DNA from: an uncultured bacterium
Lineage (GTDB): Bacteria; Patescibacteriota; Patescibacteriia; UBA1558; GWA2-36-10
Direction: 5' to 3'
Length of the DNA stretch: 9,656 nucleotides
NCBI GenBank assembly: GCA_903876815.1
Contig: CAIRBL010000088.1
Span: forward strand, 1 to 9,656
The notes beneath the pieces are model-generated. The model worked only from the letters and a program-made list of their open reading frames with translations. It ran no database searches and had not been told where the DNA came from. Made by a program: the position numbers and the translations under genes. Positions 1 through 6,654 of this stretch are shown here, piece after piece (position 1 is the first letter of the stretch; each line of letters begins with the position of its first letter).

Positions 1-12
1 ATTAATACTTAG

Positions 13-585
13 ATGCTTGAAGCATACACACAACTAAATGATGAAGAATTGGTTGTTTTGGTGCAAAAAAAAGACGATCAAGCTTTTGCGGAATTAGTCA
101 AAAGATATGAGGCTAAGATTTTTCGTTATGCTCATAAATTTTTGCGCAACCAAACAGACATAGAGGACTTAGTACAAGAGACATTTTTAAAAACCTATAT
201 TAATATTAATAGCTTTGATCAAGAATTAAAATTTTCTCCTTGGCTTTATCGTATCGCTCATAATACTTTTATTAATGCTATAAAAAAACAGGAAAAGCAA
301 CCATTTTTATTTTTTGATCCTGATACCTTGTTTCCTCATCCAGTTGCCAAGGAGCAAACTGATAAAGATATTAATGATAAGCAAATCAAAGAGATGATCA
401 ATCAATCTCTTTTGCAGTTATCAGCCAAATATCGAGAACCGCTGATTTTATTTTATCTAGAAGAACTTAGTTATCAGGAGATCAGTGATGTTTTGCAAAT
501 TCCAGTTTCTACAGTGGGGGTAAGAATCAAAAGAGCTAAAGACAAAATGTTTAGTATTTTAAAGGCAGAAAAATATGAATATTAA
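13..585 (+). CDS. ECF-type RNA polymerase sigma-70 family sigma factor
   Basis: This 190-residue protein has the two-domain layout of extracytoplasmic function (ECF) sigma factors, which direct RNA polymerase to a small set of promoters. Region 2 covers about residues 24-94, with the DIEDLVQETF motif at 50-59 and FSPWLYRIAHN at 74-84, the usual -10 recognition area. Region 4 covers about 133-183 and contains a helix-turn-helix (SYQEISDVLQIPVSTVGVR, 153-171) that would read the -35 box. Length is normal for the family. The first ATG lies only 12 bases into the window, so promoter and ribosome binding site cannot be judged. The gene overlaps the downstream membrane protein gene by 11 bases, implying co-transcription and probably translational coupling. 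ECF sigma genes are often followed by their anti-sigma factor, which frames the next gene. The regulon cannot be read from this sequence. Confidence 0.93.
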   Translation: MLEAYTQLNDEELVVLVQKKDDQAFAELVKRYEAKIFRYAHKFLRNQTDIEDLVQETFLKTYININSFDQELKFSPWLYRIAHNTFINAIKKQEKQPFLFFDPDTLFPHPVAKEQTDKDINDKQIKEMINQSLLQLSAKYREPLILFYLEELSYQEISDVLQIPVSTVGVRIKRAKDKMFSILKAEKYEY

Positions 586-1315
586 AGAAATTAAAAGTTC
601 AGTTTGGGAAAAATTGAATGAAAAAATTAAAAAACAAAAATTGGAGGTTAAAGATAAAAAATATTTTTTTTGGAAAAATATTTTAGCTTTGATGCTCGGA
701 GCAATTTTTTTGTTGATGGTTTTATTTTGTATTTCTTTTATATTTTTCTTTATTAGTCGTAATAATTTATTTGGTTTTGGCCATTTTGGCTTACGTGGTT
801 GGCAGTCATTATTTTTTGCTTTTCCTTGGTTTTTGTTTTTTATAGCTATTATTTTAATTTTCATTCTAGAATTTATCTTTAAAAAATATCAGCTAGTTTA
901 TCGTCGGCCACTCATCTATTCTTTTGGTGTTTTATTAATTTGTTCTTTTGTTTTTGGTACCTTGATTGCACGAACTTCTTGGCATGATCAATTATTAGAA
1001 CAAGCACAGACTCAGCAATTACCGTTTTTAGGGAAAATGTATCGCAATTTTGATGAGCCAAAAAATTTACATGTTGGTCAGCTTCAAGAGCAAACCGAAG
1101 CTATGTGGATTATGCAATCTCGTCGTGGTGACTTGCAGTTTGTGCTCATATCTGCAAATACCAATTTTCCCCAAGGTGATAATTTTAGAGTAGGTGATTT
1201 ATTGTTAGTTTCTGGTCTCAAAGACGAGGGAAAAATAGAAGCTTGGGGCATAATGCCTTTTGAGCCACGCCCTTTTGATAAGGGTTTTGGTGGCATGCGA
1301 CAAAGGATGAAATAA
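575..1315 (+). CDS. three-span membrane protein, candidate anti-sigma factor
   Basis: I do not recognise this 246-residue protein as a named family. A charged, lysine-rich cytoplasmic-looking N-terminus (1-32) is followed by three hydrophobic segments at about 33-60, 77-102 and 112-132. A soluble C-terminal part (133-246) follows, rich in beta-prone stretches such as LQFVLISANT (187-196) and VGDLLLVSGL (206-215). The positive-inside rule suggests the N-terminus is inside and the C-terminal domain outside. An AAAGG ribosome binding site at 561-565 supports the ATG at 575, which overlaps the sigma factor gene by 11 bases. Position directly after an ECF sigma gene is typical for membrane anti-sigma factors, and the N-terminal helix could bind the sigma factor. 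However, no zinc-finger ZAS motif (HxxxCxxC) is present, so the role is inferred only from context. It could equally be an unrelated envelope protein. Confidence 0.8.
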   Translation: MNIKEIKSSVWEKLNEKIKKQKLEVKDKKYFFWKNILALMLGAIFLLMVLFCISFIFFFISRNNLFGFGHFGLRGWQSLFFAFPWFLFFIAIILIFILEFIFKKYQLVYRRPLIYSFGVLLICSFVFGTLIARTSWHDQLLEQAQTQQLPFLGKMYRNFDEPKNLHVGQLQEQTEAMWIMQSRRGDLQFVLISANTNFPQGDNFRVGDLLLVSGLKDEGKIEAWGIMPFEPRPFDKGFGGMRQRMK

Positions 1316-1328
1316 TATTTTTTTAAAC

Positions 1329-1369
1329 TTGTATTAATAATTAGACCAAGATAAATAAGCGCTTATTTA
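1329..1369 (+). promoter_or_regulatory. candidate promoter with overlapping 18-bp palindrome
   Basis: Bases 1352-1369 form the perfect palindrome TAAATAAGCGCTTATTTA, a typical size and symmetry for a dimeric repressor site. It overlaps a possible -10 (TAAATA, 1352-1357) spaced 17 nt from a weak -35 (TTGTAT, 1329-1334). This is upstream of the small secreted protein gene. The palindrome is seen directly. Its operator role is inferred, and the promoter match is modest (4 of 6 bases in each box). As RNA it could form a 7-bp stem but has no T-tract, so it is not a terminator. Confidence 0.4.
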
Positions 1370-1391
1370 ATTGGCTGTTAATTATTAAATA

Positions 1392-1408
1392 TCCGGTATA
1401 TGCCGGAG
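1392..1408 (+). promoter_or_regulatory. small hairpin overlapping the SD sequence
   Basis: TCCGGT (1392-1397) can pair with GCCGGA (1402-1407) around an ATAT loop, a 6-bp stem with one G-U pair. The right arm contains GGA of the only SD-like sequence, GGAG at 1405-1408, which lies 12 nt before the ATG at 1421. In RNA the stem would partly mask the ribosome binding site. Pairing is visible in the sequence. A regulatory effect such as translational control is inference. Confidence 0.4.
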
Positions 1409-1420
1409 CAAACAAAAAGT

Positions 1421-1900
1421 ATGAAGAAAGAATTAGGGTATTTAGTTTTAGGCGGAGTCATAGCTAGCGTATTAACCAGTGGCTTGGTTTATGCTCAGAG
1501 TGTCTCCACTACTAATACAGATGACGCTTCTGTGGCTCCTTGCCACCAAGAACGCGGTGGTGATGGAATTTTTGGTAAGATGAATAAAGAGGAAATGCTT
1601 AATGATCAGGCTGAAATTTTGGGTATGACCACAGTAGAATTAAAGGCAGCCTTGGATGATGGACAAAAATTTCATGAAATAGCCGAAAGTAAAGGGATTA
1701 CACAAGCTCAGATGCATGAAAAAATGCAAGTTAAAATGAAAGAACACTTAGCTGAGCTAGTGGCCTCTGGTGCTATTACTCAAGAACAAATGGATCAGCA
1801 CTTAGAACGTATGGCTAATAAACCAGAGGGCAATGGCTTTGGTATGCGTGGACATAAATTTGGTGAACACCCAATGGAAAGTTCTCCAGCACAAGAATAA
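1421..1900 (+). CDS. small secreted or membrane-anchored helical protein, DUF2680-like
   Basis: With the ATG at 1421 the product is 159 residues and begins MKKELGYLVLGG, a textbook signal peptide or anchor: basic start, hydrophobic core 6-24, and possible cleavage after VYA (23-25). The ATG at 1400 would add seven residues but has no ribosome binding site, whereas GGAG at 1405-1408 serves 1421 with a slightly long spacing. After a linker with the single cysteine (PCHQERGG, 40-47), residues 57-131 are predicted helical. They carry motifs such as LGMTTVELKAALDDGQKF and GAITQEQMDQHLERM that resemble the DUF2680 type of exported protein (LG-x-ELK-AL ... G-IT-EQ-AD). The function of that family is unknown. 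The C-terminus is Gly/His/Met-rich (HKFGEHPMESS). It follows the membrane protein gene by about 105 bases and may be a target or sensor partner of the sigma system, which is inference only. Confidence 0.8.
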   Translation: MKKELGYLVLGGVIASVLTSGLVYAQSVSTTNTDDASVAPCHQERGGDGIFGKMNKEEMLNDQAEILGMTTVELKAALDDGQKFHEIAESKGITQAQMHEKMQVKMKEHLAELVASGAITQEQMDQHLERMANKPEGNGFGMRGHKFGEHPMESSPAQE

Positions 1901-1920
1901 TTTTTTTACATCCGCCTCAA

Positions 1921-1967
1921 AAAAAATTCCCCGTTCCTTTGACTGCGCTCAGGACGGGGGATTTTTT
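1921..1967. terminator. bidirectional intrinsic terminator between convergent genes
   Basis: CCCCGT (1929-1934) pairs with ACGGGG (1954-1959), extended inward by CCT/AGG after a one-base bulge and outward by an A-tract (1919-1926) against a T-tract (1962-1967). It therefore has a U-tail when read in either direction, serving the secreted protein gene on + and the isomerase gene on -. The - strand stop codon (1966-1968) overlaps its edge. The loop contains a GAGCGCAGTC-like core (read on -) resembling dispersed REP-type repeats. Confidence 0.88.
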
Positions 1968-2925
1968 ATTTGATTAATTTTTTGAATTCTTCTACCATCG
2001 GTACGGGCTCTGGATCTAGTCCATAAAACTTTGCTAGATAAAAGGCTGTAAAGTCTGCTAAGATTAGGTTGTGAAAAATTTTTTCCCAAATGTTTTTACC
2101 TTTTAGTTCCAAAACGGTGACTGGTAATTTTCTTTTAGTGTATAATCTCTCTAAAACTTTCATTCTTTTTATTATCTGTGGGTGATCATTTTTGTCACGC
2201 AAGAAAATAAAATGAAATTTATCAGATAAATGTTTAGTATTATTCACTACATCAAAGCCGTTCATTTCATTGTGATTTAATTCGGGAAAGGTATTATAAA
2301 AAGCAGGAATTTTTGTATCCTCGTTAAATTTTATTTTCCAATTATAAGCCAAAGTTTCGTAGTAGTGACAAGCATAAATGACTGGTATTTTGTTTTTTAA
2401 ATTTTTGGCTAATTTTTCTCCAGCCTTTTTAAAATCTTTTGTTTTAATTGCGGCAAGTTGAGCTAAATCCTGATTGACTTTATTTTGTTTCATCAGAGCA
2501 AGTAAGGCCTTGGCTTGTAAGCCTAAGCCCATGCGTGGTTGCACGCCAAGATCTGGCATTTGTACGTAGCTAAGTTGATGTAATTTAGCTAATTCTATTA
2601 ATTTGCCGCCAACCGCTAAAACAGCCACATTTAATTTTTTTGCCAAAGCTTTTTGTAAGCCGTCAATGACCTCTTCGGTGTTACCAGAGAAAGAACTAGC
2701 AATAATAGTATATTCTTTTAAAGTTTTATCTGATAATTTTGGTAAACCATAAGCATGATGAACGATGATTTCTGTATCTAAGTGGTAATTTAAAATATCA
2801 GCTGCCAAGTGTGAGCCGCCCATTCCCAAAACAATAAATTTATTTTTTGGTTTATAATTTTTAGCATTATTTATTTTGGCTTGCCATAAAAATTGTTTAG
2901 GAAAGTTTTCTATTACTTCAAACAT
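1966..2925 (-). CDS. bifunctional phosphoglucose/phosphomannose isomerase (SIS domains)
   Basis: This 319-residue cytoplasmic enzyme would interconvert fructose 6-phosphate with glucose 6-phosphate and mannose 6-phosphate. Two sugar isomerase (SIS) folds are visible: the first with GMGGSHLAADIL (34-45) and the phosphate-binding SFSGNTEE (78-85), plus QPRMGLG (129-135). The second holds FNED (200-203) and PELNHNE (214-220). E202 and H218 fall where the PGI/PMI family has its catalytic Glu and ring-opening His, and a C-terminal lysine (KK 315-316) fits the third catalytic residue. The ending FYGLDPEPVPMVEEFKK is characteristic of this family rather than of the larger classical Pgi. Length matches. 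It is the last gene of a four-gene operon, one base after the transketolase C-subunit gene. There is no SD upstream, so coupling is likely. It would link transketolase-made fructose 6-phosphate to sugar-nucleotide and polysaccharide precursors. Confidence 0.9.
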   Translation of the reverse strand: MFEVIENFPKQFLWQAKINNAKNYKPKNKFIVLGMGGSHLAADILNYHLDTEIIVHHAYGLPKLSDKTLKEYTIIASSFSGNTEEVIDGLQKALAKKLNVAVLAVGGKLIELAKLHQLSYVQMPDLGVQPRMGLGLQAKALLALMKQNKVNQDLAQLAAIKTKDFKKAGEKLAKNLKNKIPVIYACHYYETLAYNWKIKFNEDTKIPAFYNTFPELNHNEMNGFDVVNNTKHLSDKFHFIFLRDKNDHPQIIKRMKVLERLYTKRKLPVTVLELKGKNIWEKIFHNLILADFTAFYLAKFYGLDPEPVPMVEEFKKLIK

Positions 2926-2926
2926 A

Positions 2927-3871
2927 TTATTTATTTTTTATCATTTTAATAATTTCTTGGAAAATATAGTGATTATCTATTTTATATTTATGCCAAAGCT
3001 CTTCTGGCTTACCGGATTCTCCGAAACTATCTTGCACACCAATCATTTTGACAGGTACAGGGTAATGACTTGCAACTTGTTCCAAGATAGCGGAGCCTAA
3101 ACCACCAGCTATTTGGTGCTCTTCTAAAGTGATTAATTTTTTAGTTTTTTGTAAAGACTTAAGAATGGTTTTTTGGTCTAGTGGTTTGATAGTATGACAG
3201 TTAATAATTTCAACGCTAATTTTTTTATTTTTTAAATTTTGAGCAGTAATAATTGCTTCATTTAAAATTGGTCCACAGCCAACTAAAGTTATGTCTTTGC
3301 CTGCTTGTAAAATATTGGCCTTACCAATTTGAAATGGACTTTTTTGTTCAGTTATTTGGGCGGAATTTTGTCGATGTAAGCGTAAATAGACAGGGTTTTT
3401 GATTTTTGAAATTGCTGCCACAGCTTTTTTGGTTTCTTCATAATCAAGTGGAGAAATGACAATGATATTTGGTAACACACGAGTAATAGCGATATCTTCT
3501 AAGGCTTGATGTGAAGCGCCATCTTCACCGACCGATAAGCCGGCATGAGTAGAAACTATTTTTACATTAGCTTGAGAATAACAGACGCTAATGCGTAATT
3601 GATCCCAATTACGTCCTGGAGAAAAAACCGCAAAAGAAGAGGCAAAAACAGTTTTGCCTGCCAGTGATAAACCTGAAGCCACGCCCAACATATTTTGTTC
3701 AGCGACCCCTACTTCAAAAAAACGTTCAGGATATTTTTTGGCAAAATTTTGCACACGAGTACTTTCGGCCAAATCAGCAGATACCACAACAATATTTTTA
3801 TTATTTTTTGCCAAATTTAATAGAGCCTCACCATAAGCATCACGAGTAGATTTGTATTCTTTGTTAGGCAT
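2927..3871 (-). CDS. tkt: transketolase, C-terminal subunit (pyrimidine-binding and C-terminal domains)
   Basis: This 314-residue protein corresponds to the second half of a full-length transketolase. Residues 8-170 form the pyrimidine-binding domain, with the catalytic glutamate E58 in FEVGVAEQNM (52-61), which activates the thiamine diphosphate ring. SVGEDGASHQ (113-122) is the conserved region that contributes substrate-binding residues. Residues 180-314 form the transketolase C-terminal domain, with LVGCGPILNEA (196-206) and DSFGESGKP (281-289). It must pair with the N-subunit encoded just upstream to make an active dimer or heterotetramer moving two-carbon ketol groups between sugar phosphates. 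The gene overlaps the N-subunit gene by 8 bases. No SD is visible, so translational coupling would help make equal amounts. Split transketolases are common in archaea and several bacteria, including many CPR lineages. A DXP synthase is less likely because the partner has the transketolase-type N-terminal half. Confidence 0.93.
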   Translation of the reverse strand: MPNKEYKSTRDAYGEALLNLAKNNKNIVVVSADLAESTRVQNFAKKYPERFFEVGVAEQNMLGVASGLSLAGKTVFASSFAVFSPGRNWDQLRISVCYSQANVKIVSTHAGLSVGEDGASHQALEDIAITRVLPNIIVISPLDYEETKKAVAAISKIKNPVYLRLHRQNSAQITEQKSPFQIGKANILQAGKDITLVGCGPILNEAIITAQNLKNKKISVEIINCHTIKPLDQKTILKSLQKTKKLITLEEHQIAGGLGSAILEQVASHYPVPVKMIGVQDSFGESGKPEELWHKYKIDNHYIFQEIIKMIKNK

Positions 3872-4688
3872 ATTTTTTTAATTCATTTAAAGCCTTTTCT
3901 GCTTCTTGTTTGTTTGGTGCTTTACCGTGCCAGCTAAAATTATTTTCCATAAAAGAAACGCCTTTGCCCAAAATAGTTTTAGCTAATATTACTACTGGTT
4001 GTTTACTAGTTTTTGCTTTGGTTAAAGTTTTTATAATATCTTTCATATTATGCCCATCACAAGTCAAAACTTTCCAGCCAAAACTTTTATATTTTTCTTT
4101 TAAATCATCTAAAGGCATAATATTTTTGGTATAGCCATCGATTTGAATGCCGTTTAAATCAATAATATTTATTAAATTATTTAGTTTATATTTATTAGTC
4201 AACATGACAGCTTCCCAAGTTTGGCCTTCATTGTGTTCACCATCAGAAGTAATGGCAAAAACTTGATAGTTTTGTTTATTTAGCTTGGCACCCAGAGCTA
4301 GACCGCAAGCCATAGACAAACCTTGGCCTAATGGTCCGCTAGAGTTTTCTACGCCAGCTAGACTATGTTGGTGTGGGTGACCCTGAAGTGGGCTGTTTAG
4401 TTGTCTGAATTTTTTTAATAAATGCAAAGCAAAATATCCGCGTTCTGCAAGGGTGGCATAAAGCACTGGACAGATATGACCGTTTGATAAAATTAAGCGA
4501 TCTCTATCTTGCCAATGTGGTAATTCATGATTATGGTTTAAAATTTTAAAATACAAAGCAGTAAAAATATCTGCCATACCCAAAGAGCCACCTGGATGTC
4601 CAGAACCAGCGGCAGTTGTCATGCGAATAATATCTTGGCGAACTAAATTCGCAATATTTTTTAATTCACTTAAAGAGTAATCTTTCAT
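3864..4688 (-). CDS. tkt: transketolase, N-terminal subunit (TPP-binding domain)
   Basis: This 274-residue protein is the thiamine diphosphate (TPP)-binding half of transketolase. Key motifs in order: GSGHPGGSLGMADI (28-41, H31), LSNGH (67-71, H71), GPLGQGLSMACGLALG (118-133), and the diphosphate/magnesium motif beginning SDGEHNEGQ (148-156) and ending at DLNGIQIDG (177-185), with D149 and N179 as metal ligands. SWHG (252-255) near the end carries another active-site histidine. It acts with the C-subunit in the non-oxidative pentose phosphate pathway, exchanging ketol units between xylulose 5-phosphate and ribose 5-phosphate or erythrose 4-phosphate. Its ATG begins at the base immediately beside the stop codon of the upstream membrane protein gene (no gap), and it has no SD. 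Its tail overlaps the C-subunit gene. All expected residues are present, so the enzyme should be functional. Confidence 0.94.
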   Translation of the reverse strand: MKDYSLSELKNIANLVRQDIIRMTTAAGSGHPGGSLGMADIFTALYFKILNHNHELPHWQDRDRLILSNGHICPVLYATLAERGYFALHLLKKFRQLNSPLQGHPHQHSLAGVENSSGPLGQGLSMACGLALGAKLNKQNYQVFAITSDGEHNEGQTWEAVMLTNKYKLNNLINIIDLNGIQIDGYTKNIMPLDDLKEKYKSFGWKVLTCDGHNMKDIIKTLTKAKTSKQPVVILAKTILGKGVSFMENNFSWHGKAPNKQEAEKALNELKKYA

Positions 4689-5372
4689 TTATTTTGTAAA
4701 TTGGAATGAGTCTAATATTATTTTCAGTTCATCAAGTCCAGCTCTACTGTTTGTTCCTGAAAAATATTCCACCATGTGTGTATTATTTTGATATTTTAAG
4801 AGGTAAGTTTCATCGTACCATTCATCTACATTATCTATAATTTCTTCGGTGATTATTTTTTTTGCTGCTTGATTAGCTATATATACGTCGGTAACTATTA
4901 CTGGTCCTTTTTGTTTTACATAGTCATCATTTGAGGATTCTGTGTAGGTTTTTACTATTTCTGCTAAAGTTTTGTTATTATCTTTTGTTACAAACATTAT
5001 AGAAAAAGAGTCCGTTCTCTTTTGCCTATTTTTTAAAGCGCAAGTTATCATATCTGTTCGTGGCTTTGAAGTATAATTTATTATTTCTCCGTTTTCTCCA
5101 AAATCAACATTAGCAGGTTCGGCATTATATTCACAAATCAATGATTCAGGGTAAGAAAAACTATAGCCATAATCTTCGTTATTAAACAATTGTGTTTTTA
5201 CTTCAGGAGTATTATTTTCTACTTGATTTTTCACTTCTTTCTTTTCAGCTGTTTGTGTTTGGTAGTTTGCGTTTGTTGATTTGTCTAGAGGATAAAAAAT
5301 ATTTAAGAGGACAAAAAAAGATATTAGTAAAGCTATTAAAATAGCAAAGACGATTAATATTTTTTTGAGCAT
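4689..5372 (-). CDS. membrane-anchored extracytoplasmic protein, PsbP-like
   Basis: The 227-residue product has one N-terminal hydrophobic span (about 4-27, after MLKK) and a polar Lys/Asn/Gln/Glu linker (30-62). A globular domain (63-227) opens with YGYSFSYPE (68-76) and closes with IILDSFQF (218-225). That opening and closing are typical of small PsbP/LpqN-like domains found on bacterial surface proteins of unknown role. Two cysteines, C80 and C111, lie in the extracytoplasmic part and could form a disulfide made by the nearby DsbA/VKOR system. There is no lipobox. It is the first gene of the operon, behind an extended -10 promoter, with a leader of about 15 bases and no SD. Why an envelope protein heads a transketolase operon is not clear, and co-transcription may be incidental. 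The family call rests on the short terminal motifs only. Confidence 0.82.
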   Translation of the reverse strand: MLKKILIVFAILIALLISFFVLLNIFYPLDKSTNANYQTQTAEKKEVKNQVENNTPEVKTQLFNNEDYGYSFSYPESLICEYNAEPANVDFGENGEIINYTSKPRTDMITCALKNRQKRTDSFSIMFVTKDNNKTLAEIVKTYTESSNDDYVKQKGPVIVTDVYIANQAAKKIITEEIIDNVDEWYDETYLLKYQNNTHMVEYFSGTNSRAGLDELKIILDSFQFTK

Positions 5373-5394
5373 AAAATTAATCTATAACAACTAT

Positions 5395-5403
5395 ATTATA
5401 ACA
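5395..5403 (-). promoter_or_regulatory. extended -10 promoter of the transketolase operon
   Basis: Read on the - strand, TGTTATAAT is a perfect extended -10 (TGnTATAAT). The position 17 nt upstream falls in the terminator hairpin of the preceding gene and shows no good -35, as extended -10 promoters can tolerate. Start of transcription would be near 5388, about 16 bases before the ATG at 5372. Confidence 0.65.
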
Positions 5404-5404
5404 T

Positions 5405-5433
5405 AAATAAAAATGCCCGCCAAAGGCGGGCAT
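5405..5433 (-). terminator. intrinsic terminator after the VKOR gene
   Basis: ATGCCCGCC (5413-5421) and GGCGGGCAT (5425-5433) are perfect 9-bp complements around a 3-base loop. On the - strand the stem is followed by TTTTATTTAT. It lies 13 bases after the stop codon of the VKOR gene and directly before the next promoter. Confidence 0.9.
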
Positions 5434-5446
5434 ATAGATAATTAAT

Positions 5447-5908
5447 TTATTCTTCGGTAGGCGAGATAGTGGAGGGAGATTTTTTGTATTGGCGAAAAAT
5501 AATTATACTCAAAATAAAAATCAAAGTAGAACTTACAGCTGACAGCATACAGTAAATACAAATATATTTGATAACCCAGACTTGAAGATAAACTAGCCAG
5601 AGGGTGAAAATAAATCCTAAACTAGGGACTAACATTAAGTATGCGGCACTTAATTTATGCTGGATTTGCCAATACAGTAAGGCAGCGATAATAATAGATA
5701 AATAGTATAAAACGCCAAAGCCAGCAGTAGGAAAGCCCCAAATACTAGAATAAGAGCTATTTAAAACTTCTTGGCAGCCAGTCCACACACCACAGTTGAT
5801 TGTACCAACAAAATATTTGCTAGTTAAATACACAGCATCTAAAAATCCAATGCTTGCTATGATAATAAAACTGATAATAAATTTAGTTTTGATTTGGATT
5901 GAGGGCAT
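5447..5908 (-). CDS. VKOR family membrane thiol oxidase
   Basis: This 153-residue protein is a bacterial vitamin K epoxide reductase homologue, the quinone-linked enzyme that reoxidises DsbA-type proteins and replaces DsbB in many bacteria. Four hydrophobic segments lie at about 10-29, 62-80, 88-110 and 116-138. The periplasmic loop has the shuttle pair C39 and C45 (CGVWTGC) followed by the family pattern SSIWGFPTAGFG (54-65). The active-site pair CIYC (117-120) sits at the start of the last span, next to the quinone site. No fused thioredoxin domain is present, so its partner must be separate. The gene for a DsbA-like protein overlaps its start by 26 bases, strongly suggesting the two work as a pair. 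There is no SD before the ATG at 5908, and no other start codon that would keep the first span is apparent. Confidence 0.93.
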   Translation of the reverse strand: MPSIQIKTKFIISFIIIASIGFLDAVYLTSKYFVGTINCGVWTGCQEVLNSSYSSIWGFPTAGFGVLYYLSIIIAALLYWQIQHKLSAAYLMLVPSLGFIFTLWLVYLQVWVIKYICIYCMLSAVSSTLIFILSIIIFRQYKKSPSTISPTEE

Positions 5909-6524
5909 TGCGAAGTTGATTATAGCTATTAAATTTTATTTGTTTACCGTTTAAGAAAAATGTTGGCGTACTATTTAGTTTGAGAGTTTCGGCCAAAAGC
6001 AAGTCCTCATTTATTTTGTTTTTTGTTTCAGTGCTATTTAAATCATTTTTAAATTTTTCAATATCTAAATTAAGCTCACCGGCATATTGTTCAAATTTTT
6101 CTTGAGGATTTTCCATTGTTGACCAAGCAGCTTGATTTTCAAATAATTTATCATGCATTTCCCAAAATTTATTTTGCATTGCCGCTGCCTCTGCGACTTG
6201 TGCCGCAAATCGAGCGTGAGGGTGAATGCTCTCTAAAGGAAAATGACGATAGACAATCTTGACTTGGTCGGAAAATTCTTCGGCAAATTTTTTGATCATT
6301 GCTTGGTAAGTAGCGCAGGCTGGACATTGAAAATCGCTATATTCAATCAAAATATTTTCAGCCGCAAGATTTCCCTTTACTTGGTCATTGGCGCGGATGG
6401 CACTAGAATCAGTGATGTTTGTAGTGCCCTCTTGACTGGCAAACATAATTATCAGACCAGTAAAAATAATCAGCAGGCCACCAACTATTAGCCAGGGCAG
6501 AGAAGTTTTTGTTTGTTTATCCAT
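5883..6524 (-). CDS. membrane-anchored DsbA-like thiol:disulfide oxidoreductase
   Basis: This 213-residue protein has an N-terminal hydrophobic anchor or uncleaved signal (10-29), a short linker, and a thioredoxin-fold domain of the DsbA/thioredoxin_4 type. The active site is FQCPACATY (65-73, redox pair C67/C70) after strand ILIEYSD. VYRHFPLESIHPHARFAA (91-108) and FWEMHDKLF (120-128) are typical of the helical insertion. The cis-proline loop is STPTFFLNGK (185-194). It would oxidise cysteine pairs in proteins outside the membrane and be reoxidised by VKOR. The VKOR gene starts 26 bases inside this gene, an unusually long overlap, so the two are co-transcribed. An extended -10 promoter lies about 38 bases upstream of the ATG, and no SD is visible. 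BdbD-like or sulfide-related functions are less likely. Confidence 0.92.
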   Translation of the reverse strand: MDKQTKTSLPWLIVGGLLIIFTGLIIMFASQEGTTNITDSSAIRANDQVKGNLAAENILIEYSDFQCPACATYQAMIKKFAEEFSDQVKIVYRHFPLESIHPHARFAAQVAEAAAMQNKFWEMHDKLFENQAAWSTMENPQEKFEQYAGELNLDIEKFKNDLNSTETKNKINEDLLLAETLKLNSTPTFFLNGKQIKFNSYNQLRNALNPNQN

Positions 6525-6561
6525 AAATATATTAATTTAATTTGTATTAAATAGTAGACTT

Positions 6562-6570
6562 ATCATAGCA
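6562..6570 (-). promoter_or_regulatory. extended -10 promoter of the DsbA/VKOR pair
   Basis: On the - strand the sequence reads TGCTATGAT: the TGn extension plus a 5-of-6 match to TATAAT. No -35 hexamer is found at the right distance. It lies between the upstream terminator and the ATG at 6524, giving a leader of about 30 bases. Confidence 0.5.
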
Positions 6571-6586
6571 AAATTTTATCAAAAAT

Positions 6587-6641
6587 AAAACCCGCCCGTC
6601 ATTGGTCCCTCGTTTACACTCGGGATGACGGGCGGGTTTTT
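6587..6641. terminator. strong hairpin terminator built from a REP-like repeat
   Basis: CCCGCCCGTCAT (6591-6602) and ATGACGGGCGGG (6625-6636) are perfect 12-bp complements. CCC/GGG (6607-6609/6622-6624) adds an inner stem after an asymmetric bulge. AAAA before and TTTT after make it work on either strand. It terminates the - strand DsbA gene that ends at 6655. Read on -, the loop region GTCATCCCGAGTG...GAGGGAC resembles a widely dispersed bacterial repeat family, so the hairpin may derive from such an element. Confidence 0.9.
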
Positions 6642-6654
6642 AATAAGGAGTTAT

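Noticed and set aside
559..864. Minus-strand frame opposite the sigma factor partner gene
   Set aside because: Lysine/phenylalanine-rich composition is what the complement of an AT-rich membrane gene gives, and it has no start signals. The same applies to the minus-strand frames at 1084-1296 and 8361-8555.
1400..1420. Upstream ATG for the secreted protein
   Set aside because: No SD precedes it, it lies in the hairpin loop, and the start at 1421 gives a standard signal peptide with GGAG upstream.
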